From positions 79,370 to 143,369 of the forward strand of contig JAEUSB010000048.1 in NCBI GenBank assembly GCA_016788865.1: a stretch of 64,000 nt of DNA. The letters run 5' to 3'. Each line of letters begins with the position of its first letter. Positions within the stretch are counted from its first letter, which is position 1. Below the pieces are notes generated by a model. The model had not been told where the DNA came from. It ran no database searches and worked only from the letters and a program-made list of their open reading frames with translations. Shown in pieces: positions 54,178 to 62,533 of the stretch. The position numbers and the translations under genes are program-made. The stretch is from Leptospirales bacterium (GTDB lineage: Bacteria > Spirochaetota > Leptospiria > Leptospirales > Leptonemataceae).

Positions 54178-55620
54178 TTAGTAAGCGGCGCGCATCGGGA
54201 GCATCTCTGCAAGTCGTTTAGCCTGCGCACTTTCAGGAGAAAGTGTCAGCACCCTGTTTATGACATTTCGCGCGCGATCGACATTGCCGTTTAATCTGTG
54301 CGCGTCAGCCAGGTTGATCAAATTTTGTATGTGTCCGGGCTCCCGAAGCAAGAGCCTCTCACCGAAATCGATCGCTTCAGCAAACTTTCCTGATTGTTTC
54401 AGGGCACGCGCAAGTAGATAGAGCATGGTGCTATCTTCCGGATTTGCTTCAAAGCAAGCAGAAAGATTTTCAATTGCATCTGTGAATTGTTTTTCTTTAA
54501 ATTGCAACCGTCCCAGGTAGCCACGAGCCAGACTTTCATCCGGATATTCTTTCGTGAGCATTGTAAGCATTCTGCTTGCCTCTGTCAGTTTTCCAGCTCG
54601 GACAAGAGCAACGGCTTGCTTCACCTTTGTGAAATACTCGCGTGGAGTGGCGGCGGGACGTAAGTCTTCTCGATATGAAAGTCGCAAGAGTGAAAGGTCG
54701 TCTGTGATTTCGCCAGCATCTCGCAGTCGCTCAACTATCAATGAAACGTCGCCGCACGCATCTTCGACGATTTGCCTGAACTTTTGCTCATCTTCGTTTA
54801 TGATGCGCACATCACCTTCCCGGCCAATCTCGAGATCGTCGCGACCGTCGCTTCCCATTAACAATACGTCTCCGGGTTGCAGCCGGAATGTGTGTATCTT
54901 AACCTGCTCCAGGAACCGCGCTTTTCCATTTCTGAGTAGAACAATCCACGGATGCTCTGCGTTGAAATAGTACATGGCGCCCGTCATCTCTTCCACGATT
55001 CCCATGACGACGGAAACGAACATACTTCCATCAAACGCAAGGAATGCATTTTGAATATCGAGGGCCGCGTCGCGCAGCCATAGCTCGGGACTCTTTTGCA
55101 TTTGATAGGAGGAAAATTTGGATCGATTCAAATACGTATGCACGATGACACCGAGCACAATCGCGCCGCCGGCCCCCTGCAGCGATTTCCCCATCGCATC
55201 GCCATTCAGAAATACGGTGTACTTTTTTCCGCGCAGGGTTACCTGGTCCGTGATGCAGGTGTCTCCGCCGAGGTCGGATTTCCATTTTCGGAATTCGAAT
55301 TTCTTTTTCTGCTCCACAAATACGTGCGTTTGGACCAATTCACTTTGATTGCGGTCGGCGATCATGGGCCGCGTAAGGAGCGACGTCAGGAAATAATCCC
55401 CATCCTGTTGGATCTTGAGTTCGCGAATGCGCTCCAGGTGTTCCTGGATGATTCGAGCTTTCTCGGAAAGCTCAGATTCATAAGCAGCAAGCTGCTTCTG
55501 GTGCACGGTACTCAGTTCTTCAACCATGCTGGATCGCATCACGCGCAGTTCTTCTTCGCGCTTGATCTTTCGTCTATGAATGGTCAGTTTAGCAATTGTG
55601 CTGAAAATCGATTCAGGCAC
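54178..55620 (-). CDS. SpoIIE-type PP2C phosphatase with TPR tail
   Basis: A 480-residue protein. An N-terminal coiled coil (about 15-75) is followed by a SpoIIE/PP2C-like domain (about 85-320), with metal-binding positions in DLGGDTC, LNGDAMGKS, LLMGSDGRDDL and GEITDDLSLLRL. Residues 330-475 are TPRs (AVALVRAGKLTEASRMLTML, ARGYLGRLQFKEKQFTDAI, RLNGNVDRARNVINRVLTL). It probably dephosphorylates a STAS-type protein. Its start overlaps the preceding gene by 37 bp. The last 70 or so codons are duplicated at 51092-51305. Confidence 0.88.
   Translation of the reverse strand: MPESIFSTIAKLTIHRRKIKREEELRVMRSSMVEELSTVHQKQLAAYESELSEKARIIQEHLERIRELKIQQDGDYFLTSLLTRPMIADRNQSELVQTHVFVEQKKKFEFRKWKSDLGGDTCITDQVTLRGKKYTVFLNGDAMGKSLQGAGGAIVLGVIVHTYLNRSKFSSYQMQKSPELWLRDAALDIQNAFLAFDGSMFVSVVMGIVEEMTGAMYYFNAEHPWIVLLRNGKARFLEQVKIHTFRLQPGDVLLMGSDGRDDLEIGREGDVRIINEDEQKFRQIVEDACGDVSLIVERLRDAGEITDDLSLLRLSYREDLRPAATPREYFTKVKQAVALVRAGKLTEASRMLTMLTKEYPDESLARGYLGRLQFKEKQFTDAIENLSACFEANPEDSTMLYLLARALKQSGKFAEAIDFGERLLLREPGHIQNLINLADAHRLNGNVDRARNVINRVLTLSPESAQAKRLAEMLPMRAAY
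54198..54411. repeat. 214-bp direct duplicate, copy B (source)
   Basis: This is the intact copy within the 3' end of the SpoIIE-TPR gene. Because it is in frame and complete here, it is taken as the source of the fragment at 51092-51305. Confidence 0.9.
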
Positions 55621-56228
55621 CCATTCAATGTCTCCGGCTTTGCGATTACATACGCGACGATTCGATATCGCAAGGGCATGAACTTCGAAGTCCAGGAAGG
55701 ATACTCAAAACCTTCCGGGAGACGATTGTACCTGAAATAGATCCGTCCCACTTTCGCTCCTTTCGTCGAGATCAGACTGGGCTGCTCATCGATAAACTCC
55801 GCCCGGGTGTCTGAGATCAGTGTAACGCGCGATGTGAACTCCGCCAATTTGCGGACTATTACCGGAAAGGGCGCAATCTTCAGCTTGAAAGCGAACAAGG
55901 TATCCTTCTGATCCAGGTGCCCGGATCCAGATGCCACGCCAAATTCATAAATTGCTTTGTAAGGATCATCGAATAAGTCCTTGAGTTTGTCATAAAGAAA
56001 CACTTCAAGAGCGTACGAATTCCAGTTCTCATCATCGTAAATGTGCTTAAAGATTGAGCTTGTCCTCGGAATTCCGACATCTTCCAGAAATGCATCGAGC
56101 GCTGCCTCTCCTTTGACCCTGGCCAGGTAGTCAAATGCTGTGCGTATGTAGCGTGAAGAGCGCTCCTTTTTCGTGATGGCCTTATGGAAATCAAATGCTG
56201 ACGGGATGGGCATTTCTAATTCAGACAT
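55584..56228 (-). CDS. Hypothetical sensor-like protein upstream of the phosphatase
   Basis: A 214-residue cytoplasmic protein from ATG 56228; the frame runs 153 bp further without support. The layout is helix-rich at the start (FHKAITKKERSSRYIRTAFD, AALDAFLEDVGIP) and then a beta-rich part. It resembles heme-NO-binding-associated or V4R-like sensor proteins seen beside signalling genes in spirochaetes, but no motif proves it. It overlaps the phosphatase gene by 37 bp, so the two are surely co-expressed, and it may regulate the phosphatase. Confidence 0.6.
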   Translation of the reverse strand: MSELEMPIPSAFDFHKAITKKERSSRYIRTAFDYLARVKGEAALDAFLEDVGIPRTSSIFKHIYDDENWNSYALEVFLYDKLKDLFDDPYKAIYEFGVASGSGHLDQKDTLFAFKLKIAPFPVIVRKLAEFTSRVTLISDTRAEFIDEQPSLISTKGAKVGRIYFRYNRLPEGFEYPSWTSKFMPLRYRIVAYVIAKPETLNGCLNRFSAQLLN

Positions 56229-56482
56229 GTGCTTGTTGCCCCCGTCGTGTGCTAGCGTGCATGGAACGTTCATGAGCAAACCCCGCCGTGTCAAACCGAA
56301 AACAAATTCTCCTACACTTGACTGGACGCGTTGCACGCTCAGCACGAGGGAACAAACCTGGACCAGGCTTCGGTGGTTCACCGTAATGTCCGGCCCCGTC
56401 CTCTCTGCGAACCACGAAAATGGGACCCGTGCAGTTTTTATCAGGCGGTTGACACATTTCAGCCAATCCTGTAGCCCTTCTC

Positions 56483-57742
56483 ATGCGCAAATTCCTGGCC
56501 GCTATTGCATCCTTTGGTCTGGACCCTGGTGTTCCGGCAGAAGAGGCGAAGTATGTACGGGTCCTCAACAGCAATGTGTTCGTTGTGGTTCTGATGGTGA
56601 CGGGCTACGCGTTGTTTTTTCTGACGTTTACACCGGAAATATGGATGGTTGCAGTTATCGGGTTTATTGCCACCCCGCTTTACTGCGTCGTCTTTCTGCT
56701 GCACTACACTAAGCACTTTCGGACGGCCCGGACGTATGCACCCATCCTGTCCTCGCTTGTTGTGATTTCTTCTTCCGCAGTGATGGGCAAGGAAACCGAC
56801 TTTCACTACTTCCTTCTCTCCGTCGTTGTTGCTATTTTCTTCACTTTTCCGCGCGCCGAGAAAAAACTGATGGGAGGACTGATTATTCTACAGGCACTGA
56901 GTTTCCTGGGTTTGCAGGTCTGGTTTCTTGATCACCAGGGAATTCAACATGTTCGGCCAACCATGTTGGGCACAATTCAATTTGCGGCGGCAGTTGGAGT
57001 GTTCTTTCTTGTTGTTGGATTTTCTTTTTATGTTTTTTCAATTTATCGCGTAGCAGAGACCGCGCTTGCCCATGAGAAAAATCGAAGCGAACACCTACTG
57101 CTTAACATATTGCCAGCACAAATTGCAGAGCAGCTCAAAGAACACCACGGCCGGATTGCAGAGCGCTTTGAGGAAGCAACTATACTTTTCACGGACCTTG
57201 TAAACTTCACACCGCTTTCAGAGAAATTGAGTGCGGAAGATTTGGTGGCCTTGCTGGATGAAGTATTCAGCCGTTTTGATGTACTCATCGACCGCCACCG
57301 CGTCGAAAAAATCAAGACGATTGGGGACTCATACATGGTCGTTTCCGGCGTGCCATCCCCTCGAGGCGATCACGTGGAAGTCATGGCCGACCTGGCCCTG
57401 GATATGTTGGAGACAATGAAGGAGATCCAGGAAAAGCACAACCTGAAAATCCGAATTGGGATTCACAGCGGACCCGTGGTGGCCGGTGTGATTGGCAAAA
57501 GAAAGTTCTCTTATGATCTATGGGGAGACTCGGTGAACACGGCGAGCAGAATGGAATCCCACGGTTCGGAAGGGATGATCCATGTGAGTCCTTATGTCTT
57601 TGAAAGACTCAGGGACAGGTTCATCTTTGAATCTCGAGGGATCATTGATATCAAGGGGAAGGGACCCATGCCCACCTACTTTCTAGTCGGCAGAATTGCC
57701 CATCCTGAGGCGCTATCCCATTCCGAATCACAAAAGATTTGA
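56483..57742 (+). CDS. Membrane-bound class III adenylate cyclase
   Basis: A 419-residue protein with six hydrophobic helices in residues 30-190, a short linker (HEKNRSEHLLLNILPAQIAE) and a complete catalytic domain (about 215-400). Both metal Asp residues are present (ILFTDLVNFT, GDSYM), as are the adenine-site Lys in IKTIGDS and the LWGDSVNTASRMES loop. It should produce cAMP. It is a second cyclase after the giant receptor. It is divergent from the phosphatase cluster across a 254-bp region. Confidence 0.92.
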   Translation: MRKFLAAIASFGLDPGVPAEEAKYVRVLNSNVFVVVLMVTGYALFFLTFTPEIWMVAVIGFIATPLYCVVFLLHYTKHFRTARTYAPILSSLVVISSSAVMGKETDFHYFLLSVVVAIFFTFPRAEKKLMGGLIILQALSFLGLQVWFLDHQGIQHVRPTMLGTIQFAAAVGVFFLVVGFSFYVFSIYRVAETALAHEKNRSEHLLLNILPAQIAEQLKEHHGRIAERFEEATILFTDLVNFTPLSEKLSAEDLVALLDEVFSRFDVLIDRHRVEKIKTIGDSYMVVSGVPSPRGDHVEVMADLALDMLETMKEIQEKHNLKIRIGIHSGPVVAGVIGKRKFSYDLWGDSVNTASRMESHGSEGMIHVSPYVFERLRDRFIFESRGIIDIKGKGPMPTYFLVGRIAHPEALSHSESQKI

Positions 57743-57779
57743 CCGCATCAACCATATTCATACGCTCAATAATACTCAG

Positions 57780-58448
57780 ATGCCCCTCGCAAACGGCAAA
57801 CCATCCACTCCCCTCCGTAGCGTGCTCGTGGTACTGTTGATCCTTTCCGCATACGCGAATTCATTTGCGGGGAATCCCGATCCGTCACCGTCAAGGCATC
57901 GGCCACGAGATCTTCCCGGGCCCATTCGTCCCGTACTCCAGATGGAAGGACACACCTGCGGTCTGCATTCAATTCAGGCAATCTATGCCGCCTATCGTTT
58001 ACCTGTCCACGAATTCGATTTGCGCGACCGACTGGGCACAGATGTGGCGGCGTTTCCTTTTTTTGATTCTACAACCGGAACGATTCACCCGGATATCTAC
58101 CGGGTGCTTGATCAGGACGGATTTGCATACAGAGATGCTAACGTTTCAAGCGAATCAGGCCGCGATGATCTATTGTACCATTTCTATGAAGGGCATTATG
58201 CGCTTACACTGATCAGAAGAAAGGAAACAAAAACCCTGCACTGGGTGGTCCTATTTGGTCGCCAGGGAAAGAATTATCTGGTGGCGGACTCCATTGGCGC
58301 GAGGATTTATCTCGAAGACGAGGCCTTCTTGAAGAATAACGTTGTTTCAACCGTGCTGATCAAGCCGATCGGCGAAGGCGCGTTCTTTGGAAGATTCGGT
58401 GCGTATTGTTCTGGCGTGGTCGAAGGTGTTCTTAGTCTCATTCGTTGA
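57780..58448 (+). CDS. Secreted C39-like cysteine peptidase
   Basis: A 222-residue protein from ATG 57780, with a signal peptide (LRSVLVVLLILSAYANSFA). The papain-like catalytic set is visible: Cys60 in EGHTCGLHSIQAIY, His154 in KTLHWVVLFG and Asp170 in LVADSIG, in the order and spacing of the C39 family. Family members cleave double-glycine leaders or act as stand-alone exported peptidases; no bacteriocin-like partner is seen. It follows the cyclase gene by 37 bp. Confidence 0.75.
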   Translation: MPLANGKPSTPLRSVLVVLLILSAYANSFAGNPDPSPSRHRPRDLPGPIRPVLQMEGHTCGLHSIQAIYAAYRLPVHEFDLRDRLGTDVAAFPFFDSTTGTIHPDIYRVLDQDGFAYRDANVSSESGRDDLLYHFYEGHYALTLIRRKETKTLHWVVLFGRQGKNYLVADSIGARIYLEDEAFLKNNVVSTVLIKPIGEGAFFGRFGAYCSGVVEGVLSLIR

Positions 58449-58467
58449 GCGCACACGAAATGGACCT

Positions 58468-58496
58468 CGAATCCTTTAAGAAATCATAAACTCTTC
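58468..58496. repeat. 29-bp direct repeat, left copy
   Basis: The sequence from CGAATCC to ACTCTTC matches 61169-61197 at 28 of 29 bases. On the minus strand both copies read as the codons for EEFMIS followed by TAA. The two copies bracket about 2.7 kb of small orphan genes, suggesting a target duplication, attachment site or recombination product. Confidence 0.8.
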
Positions 58497-58601
58497 TACG
58501 CCCTCATGATCTCTAAAGACAAGAAATCTTTCGGCCGAGATCGGGAGAGGTCGCGCCGTATTGTTCCGCGCTGCCTTCAACTAACGAACGGACGTGATGA
58601 C

Positions 58602-59009
58602 ATGATCCTTCGTCGATTCTTCGGTCCCGGTTTTGCACTCATCCTCTGGGCCCATCCGTCTCTATCAGCGGAAGTCCCGAAGCCGTTGATGGATGCTGCG
58701 GCCGTTCGCGCAAAGTGGCTCGGGAGAGCCGAGCAGGACGCGCGCGCTCACGCCGATGCGCAGGTATACCGGGCCGTGAAATTGGGGCAAGCAACGGAGG
58801 CCCTGGGTCGCGCCCGGAAAATGCCCCATGCGGCCGCGGCGCACAACCGCTACGGAATCGAGTGCCTGGATACGCTGCGCGCCCGTTCGATCGGTGCACT
58901 ACATCCCACCGACCACACGCTGCTTGCCGAGATGATCCGCGAATATGTATTTCGCGCGTTCGATGACGGGGATCCGCGCGGCGCCGGTCGCTTGCGCGGC
59001 TCGCGGTAA
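58602..59009 (+). CDS. Small GC-rich secreted protein, unknown
   Basis: A 135-residue protein from ATG 58602 with a signal peptide (FFGPGFALILWAHPSLSAE). The mature part is Ala/Arg-rich and helical (AEQDARAHADAQVYRAVKLG). GC content is clearly above the rest of the window, which suggests recent transfer. The frame is open for 96 bp upstream of the chosen start and again for 71 codons past the stop, without a start codon of its own. No family is recognised. Confidence 0.5.
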   Translation: MILRRFFGPGFALILWAHPSLSAEVPKPLMDAAAVRAKWLGRAEQDARAHADAQVYRAVKLGQATEALGRARKMPHAAAAHNRYGIECLDTLRARSIGALHPTDHTLLAEMIREYVFRAFDDGDPRGAGRLRGSR

Positions 59010-59054
59010 CGGTCGGGCCTGGAAATTAGTTTCCGCCTGAGCAACACGTTAGGC
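59007..59054 (+). other. attC-like recombination site
   Basis: Three nested inverted repeats: TAACG (59007-59011) with CGTTA (59047-59051), TCGGGC (59013-59018) with GCCTGA (59035-59040, one G-T pair), and GGAAA (59021-59025) with TTTCC (59030-59034). The right end is GTTAGGC, a match to the integron core GTTRRRY. The left end does not match RYYYAAC, and the site is short. It begins exactly at the stop codon of the GC-rich gene, as cassette sites often do. Confidence 0.35.
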
Positions 59055-59419
59055 GACATATGCACCAACATCCTCCTGTTCGGCGCACGCGAATTCCAAA
59101 AGGTAATTGCTGCGTATCTATTCCCGATTGGCATTCTGGGACTGCTGGTTTGTTCGTGCGGCTCCGAATGCGAGAAACTCATTGCCCCCGTCCTGGTTCA
59201 AGTAAGGAAGCCGTTACTGTAAATGGGTGCCCTGTGCGCCTGGAAAAACATCCCCACTTCAGCCTTAAACCGGAACACAAGACGGCCCGCCACTCACTGC
59301 GCGATTTACTAACGAAAAACAATATCCAGGAAGTCGATCTGGATTTAGAGAATGAGGCGGCGTTTTTGATTTTCTGATTGTGTACTATAACATAGAAATG
59401 AGCTCGGGAGCCGTATTCG
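59055..59419. other. Stretch without a convincing gene
   Basis: Two competing frames cross this region. One (59010-59222) continues the frame of the previous gene and contains a lipoprotein-like segment (FPIGILGLLVCSCGSEC) but no start codon. The other (59060-59377) has an ATG but a poorly hydrophobic start. The sequence looks like decayed or rearranged coding DNA. Confidence 0.4.
59060..59377 (+). CDS. Possible small protein
   Basis: A 105-codon frame from ATG 59060. The first half is irregular; the second half (EHKTARHSLRDLLTKNNIQE then VDLDLENEAAFLIF) looks like a genuine protein C-terminus. No ribosome site or family is recognised, so the real start may be further in or the gene may be truncated at its 5' end. 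Confidence 0.3.
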   Translation: MHQHPPVRRTRIPKGNCCVSIPDWHSGTAGLFVRLRMRETHCPRPGSSKEAVTVNGCPVRLEKHPHFSLKPEHKTARHSLRDLLTKNNIQEVDLDLENEAAFLIF

Positions 59420-59737
59420 ATGGCCTACAGGCTTGGCATTCATAATCAAGTTTCAACTCTGACCATAACCGGGCTTCATTCGCTTGCGCGAACTGTCAAA
59501 GAGCTCAAACAAGCGAATTTTCTTCATGTGATACCAGAAACCGATTCGTATGGAACCACCTGGAAAATTCCGAGACCCTATTCAGAAATGGAATTGAGGG
59601 ATAAGCTCGCGCGCCTTCCCGCAATCTTTCCCGGCAGTATCACCTTTTCTCTCAAAAGCGCCCAATGGATTCAGAGCCTCAGGGCGGTCGGCTGCTGTGA
59701 ATTTTTTCTAGAACCGGAACGTTACAATGAGCCGTAA
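59420..59737 (+). CDS. Hypothetical protein
   Basis: A 105-residue soluble protein with an alpha/beta pattern (STLTITGLHSLARTVKELKQ, SITFSLKSAQWIQSLRAVGC). No family is recognised. It precedes another small orphan gene by 28 bp and lies inside the segment flanked by the 29-bp repeats. Confidence 0.5.
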   Translation: MAYRLGIHNQVSTLTITGLHSLARTVKELKQANFLHVIPETDSYGTTWKIPRPYSEMELRDKLARLPAIFPGSITFSLKSAQWIQSLRAVGCCEFFLEPERYNEP

Positions 59738-59765
59738 CTTTGGATATGGCGGCTAACGTTTGACC

Positions 59766-60209
59766 ATGCAAGCATTGATTTTATTGAATACAAGAGGAGA
59801 ACTTATAGAAAAAATCGACCACGAATCTCTCGAACCCTATCTATTAAGGAAGAATCTGGTCGCTCGCAGAGTAAATATTCCGGCTACGTATGTTGTGTTC
59901 GACTCCGGACTGGAGCGATTTCTAAACCTGGAGAAAGATCCGGAGTGCATAATGATAAAGAAATATGAAGATCGAACATCCTTCCGGGAAGGATTGTTGC
60001 GCCTGGTTCCGAAAGATAAAGTTTTTGTTTTTGCACCGGACAGAAGTTCTATCCGGCATTTTTATAACTCAGCCGGTTTTGCGGATTCAATGAACGCACT
60101 GCTTTCGGAATTTTCAAATATCGAGGTGCTGCTTCCTCCGGGCTTTTACGGCCACAGACATCTGTTCATATTTCGCTGGAAGTCGAACTTCGAAAGCAAG
60201 GCAGAATAA
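59766..60209 (+). CDS. Hypothetical protein
   Basis: A 147-residue soluble protein from ATG 59766. The start MQALILLNTRGELIEKIDHE is a plausible beta-strand/turn, and a strand-rich end (NIEVLLPPGFYGHRHLFIF) closes the fold. No signal, membrane helix or known family was found. GCGGCTAACG lies directly upstream. Confidence 0.55.
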   Translation: MQALILLNTRGELIEKIDHESLEPYLLRKNLVARRVNIPATYVVFDSGLERFLNLEKDPECIMIKKYEDRTSFREGLLRLVPKDKVFVFAPDRSSIRHFYNSAGFADSMNALLSEFSNIEVLLPPGFYGHRHLFIFRWKSNFESKAE

Positions 60210-60276
60210 GGGAAGCCAATTGAGCGTCGCTGCGCGAGCGAGGAACTTTCGATGTTCCACTCTTTGCCCGCAGATG

Positions 60277-61113
60277 TCATTGCTCTTCTTCGGAAGTTCT
60301 TCGCAAATAATCACGCAAGCTCCCTTGCCTGGATGGCGGTAGAAACTCCTGCTTTAGAGGATCCGGCAAATCCAGAGATTGTCCGTAATTAGCATAATAA
60401 ATCCAATATGGATCGCGGCGTCCTTCAACAGATGAAAAGGGGAAAGGATGACGGGCTCCTGTCAAAATGGTTGGCTTTTCTGAAGAGAGATCGGCCCAGT
60501 ACAGCTTCTCTCGCGCTACCCAATAGTCTAGATCCCAGAATTCGTCTTTTGACGCAATGTCTTCTGGAATATTGCGGCAGGTTGCACCGAATTCGCCCTC
60601 ATCGCTGATTCCCGTCAGCGCCATTGTTTGCCACCGGCGGCTTTTCCCAAACAAGAATCTCTTAAAACGGGTGACCACGTACAGAGTGTACCGCGGAACA
60701 AAATCGCCACCCTCGATACGATGGATTGGAATCGCGCCAATGAACGTCCGGCCGGCCGCCATGTGCTCCGGAAAGATGTGCGGTACCTCGGCAGGCAATA
60801 CCAGACGCCTATTCAATTCTCGATCGGAGAATTCAGGCCAGACATTGTTGAGATGGATAAACGTGAGTACATAGTCAAAATGCGGACATCGACGTGTCGT
60901 ACCCTTGTAACTAAAGACCGTTTGCCCGGAGTAGCCATCAAAGCTGTTTGCCCAGGAGCGCAGGCTGTAAATATCCACCGGATCCATCTGATGCGCCATG
61001 CAGTAAGGACAAATTGCCGTCGTTCGGAGAGGCAATCGCGATAAAAACTCGTCCGTGGGCCAGGCTTCGGGGCGCAGCTCGAGGTATTGGTCAGGAGTAA
61101 GCTCCATTGTCAT
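60277..61113 (-). CDS. Hypothetical protein with CxxC motif
   Basis: A 278-residue soluble protein, rich in aromatic residues. The N-terminal part has one CPYCMAHQMDP motif with later Cys (RRCPHFD, ATCRN) that could bind zinc or haem. The middle contains FIGAIPIHRIEGGDFVPRYT. No family is recognised. It is the only minus-strand gene in the repeat-flanked segment, and its 5' end lies 55 bp from the right repeat copy. Confidence 0.6.
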   Translation of the reverse strand: MTMELTPDQYLELRPEAWPTDEFLSRLPLRTTAICPYCMAHQMDPVDIYSLRSWANSFDGYSGQTVFSYKGTTRRCPHFDYVLTFIHLNNVWPEFSDRELNRRLVLPAEVPHIFPEHMAAGRTFIGAIPIHRIEGGDFVPRYTLYVVTRFKRFLFGKSRRWQTMALTGISDEGEFGATCRNIPEDIASKDEFWDLDYWVAREKLYWADLSSEKPTILTGARHPFPFSSVEGRRDPYWIYYANYGQSLDLPDPLKQEFLPPSRQGSLRDYLRRTSEEEQ

Positions 61114-61168
61114 CTCTCCGGTAACAAAAAGCCATATCCAGGCAAGTCAAATGCGGGTCTTCGCCGAC

Positions 61169-61197
61169 CGAATCGTTTAAGAAATCATAAACTCTTC
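61169..61197. repeat. 29-bp direct repeat, right copy
   Basis: This is the partner of 58468-58496, differing at one base (CGAATCG). It lies between the minus-strand orphan gene and the start of the DUF3592 gene. Confidence 0.8.
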
Positions 61198-61282
61198 CCC
61201 GCGCGGGCTGATCGTTGCTCGATAGGGATTGACCGCCTTTACGCGTGCGTACCATAAGAAGCAGAAGATTAAAGGATAAACC

Positions 61283-62533
61283 ATGGATATAACAGCTCTC
61301 AAGAATCCCCCTCCTCGCCGCATTGAGGACGTCCGTCCTTTTGCATCCAGGAATATTAAATTATCTAAACTACTACTTGGCGTTGCAGTCGTGACGTTCT
61401 TCATTGCGCTCGGAAGATTCTATTTTAAAGCCGGGGTGGAGGCCTTGTTTCCAGCCGGGGTGATTGTCGCTGCAATTGTTGCAGCAATTCCGGCATTCTT
61501 TGCCTGGGGCACTCGAAAGATCGCTGCTCAATCCGTCGAGTTTCTGCGAACTGCCATTTACGCGGAAGGTCGTGTAATAGCTGCAACTTCAAACTCTGCA
61601 GGCCTCACAGTCGAGGTGGATTATACAGATCGCGTCGGCAATTCCTGGAGTGGCCAGGCGGTAGTCTTAGGCAGTCCCGAAGAAAACAAGGAAGGCGAAT
61701 CAATTGCAGTGCTTTACGACCCGAACAATGCAGCACAATTTGTGGTACTCACGGCCGGTGGACTGGCGGCTGGAAAGAGCTCGAAAGGTGGCATTGGAAA
61801 GATTCGCAGACTACTTACAAATCCGTGGATGGCTATCGGATTGATCTGCGGATTGATGGCGCTTTTCGCGGGAACCTTTTCCTTTATTTCATCTCAAAGG
61901 GAAATCATAGATGCAGACTTGAATCGGCCTGAAACTGTTGAAGCAGCCAGAGCAAAGGGTTTGTTCCCCGGACTCCGCGGAAAGGTTGTGCGAATTGGAC
62001 CCCACCTGCTTCTGTACCCGCTCTCAGTTTACGAGTATAAGAAGGACGAGTCCGACGTGAGCACGGAACCCACGGAGGACACGCGCCTTTCGAACGTTCT
62101 CTACGTGCCTGTGATCTCCCAGGATCATCCGATGGGAAAACTTATCATGCAAATTCAGCCCAATGAAAAGGGGGAACGGATTCTTGATCCTGGCTTTATT
62201 GCTCTGCTTTCTCAAACAGAGATTCATTTTATCATTCCTGATGGCCGTCGGAACTTTGTCCGTGATATTCCAAAAGGTGTACTCGCAGCACCCGGATTTG
62301 TCTCGGACCCGACAACGCAGTTAAGTAACTCCAGTGAAAGAACCAAACGAATCAGGTCTCAATTGAAAAATAGCCCAGGCGATCTGACTATCCTGGATAA
62401 ATCAGAAGCTTCCTACGCATTCGCGGTAATTCTCACGATCATGAGCGCTGGAAGCCTGCTCCTGGGACGCAATCGGGAAAAAAAGGCGGCCCTGAAAGCC
62501 GCTGCCTTGAAAGATGCGAAGGCACAGCATTAG
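61283..62533 (+). CDS. DUF3592-type membrane protein
   Basis: A 416-residue protein with AAGGA before the ATG. Two hydrophobic helices at about 30-75, a soluble DUF3592-like domain (TAIYAEGRVIAATSNSAG, VEVDYTDRVGNSWSG, IAVLYDPNNAAQFVVL), a third helix at about 185-205 and a fourth near 378-395 are seen. Most of the remaining domain lies between the last two helices and would be extracytoplasmic. DUF3592 proteins have no known activity. Its 3' end overlaps the next gene by 20 bp. Confidence 0.75.
   Translation: MDITALKNPPPRRIEDVRPFASRNIKLSKLLLGVAVVTFFIALGRFYFKAGVEALFPAGVIVAAIVAAIPAFFAWGTRKIAAQSVEFLRTAIYAEGRVIAATSNSAGLTVEVDYTDRVGNSWSGQAVVLGSPEENKEGESIAVLYDPNNAAQFVVLTAGGLAAGKSSKGGIGKIRRLLTNPWMAIGLICGLMALFAGTFSFISSQREIIDADLNRPETVEAARAKGLFPGLRGKVVRIGPHLLLYPLSVYEYKKDESDVSTEPTEDTRLSNVLYVPVISQDHPMGKLIMQIQPNEKGERILDPGFIALLSQTEIHFIIPDGRRNFVRDIPKGVLAAPGFVSDPTTQLSNSSERTKRIRSQLKNSPGDLTILDKSEASYAFAVILTIMSAGSLLLGRNREKKAALKAAALKDAKAQH

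Noticed and set aside
61177..61404. Minus-strand 75-codon frame ending in EEFMIS
   Set aside because: Most of it is antisense to the DUF3592 gene start, with no ribosome site. Only the 29-bp repeat within it is notable.
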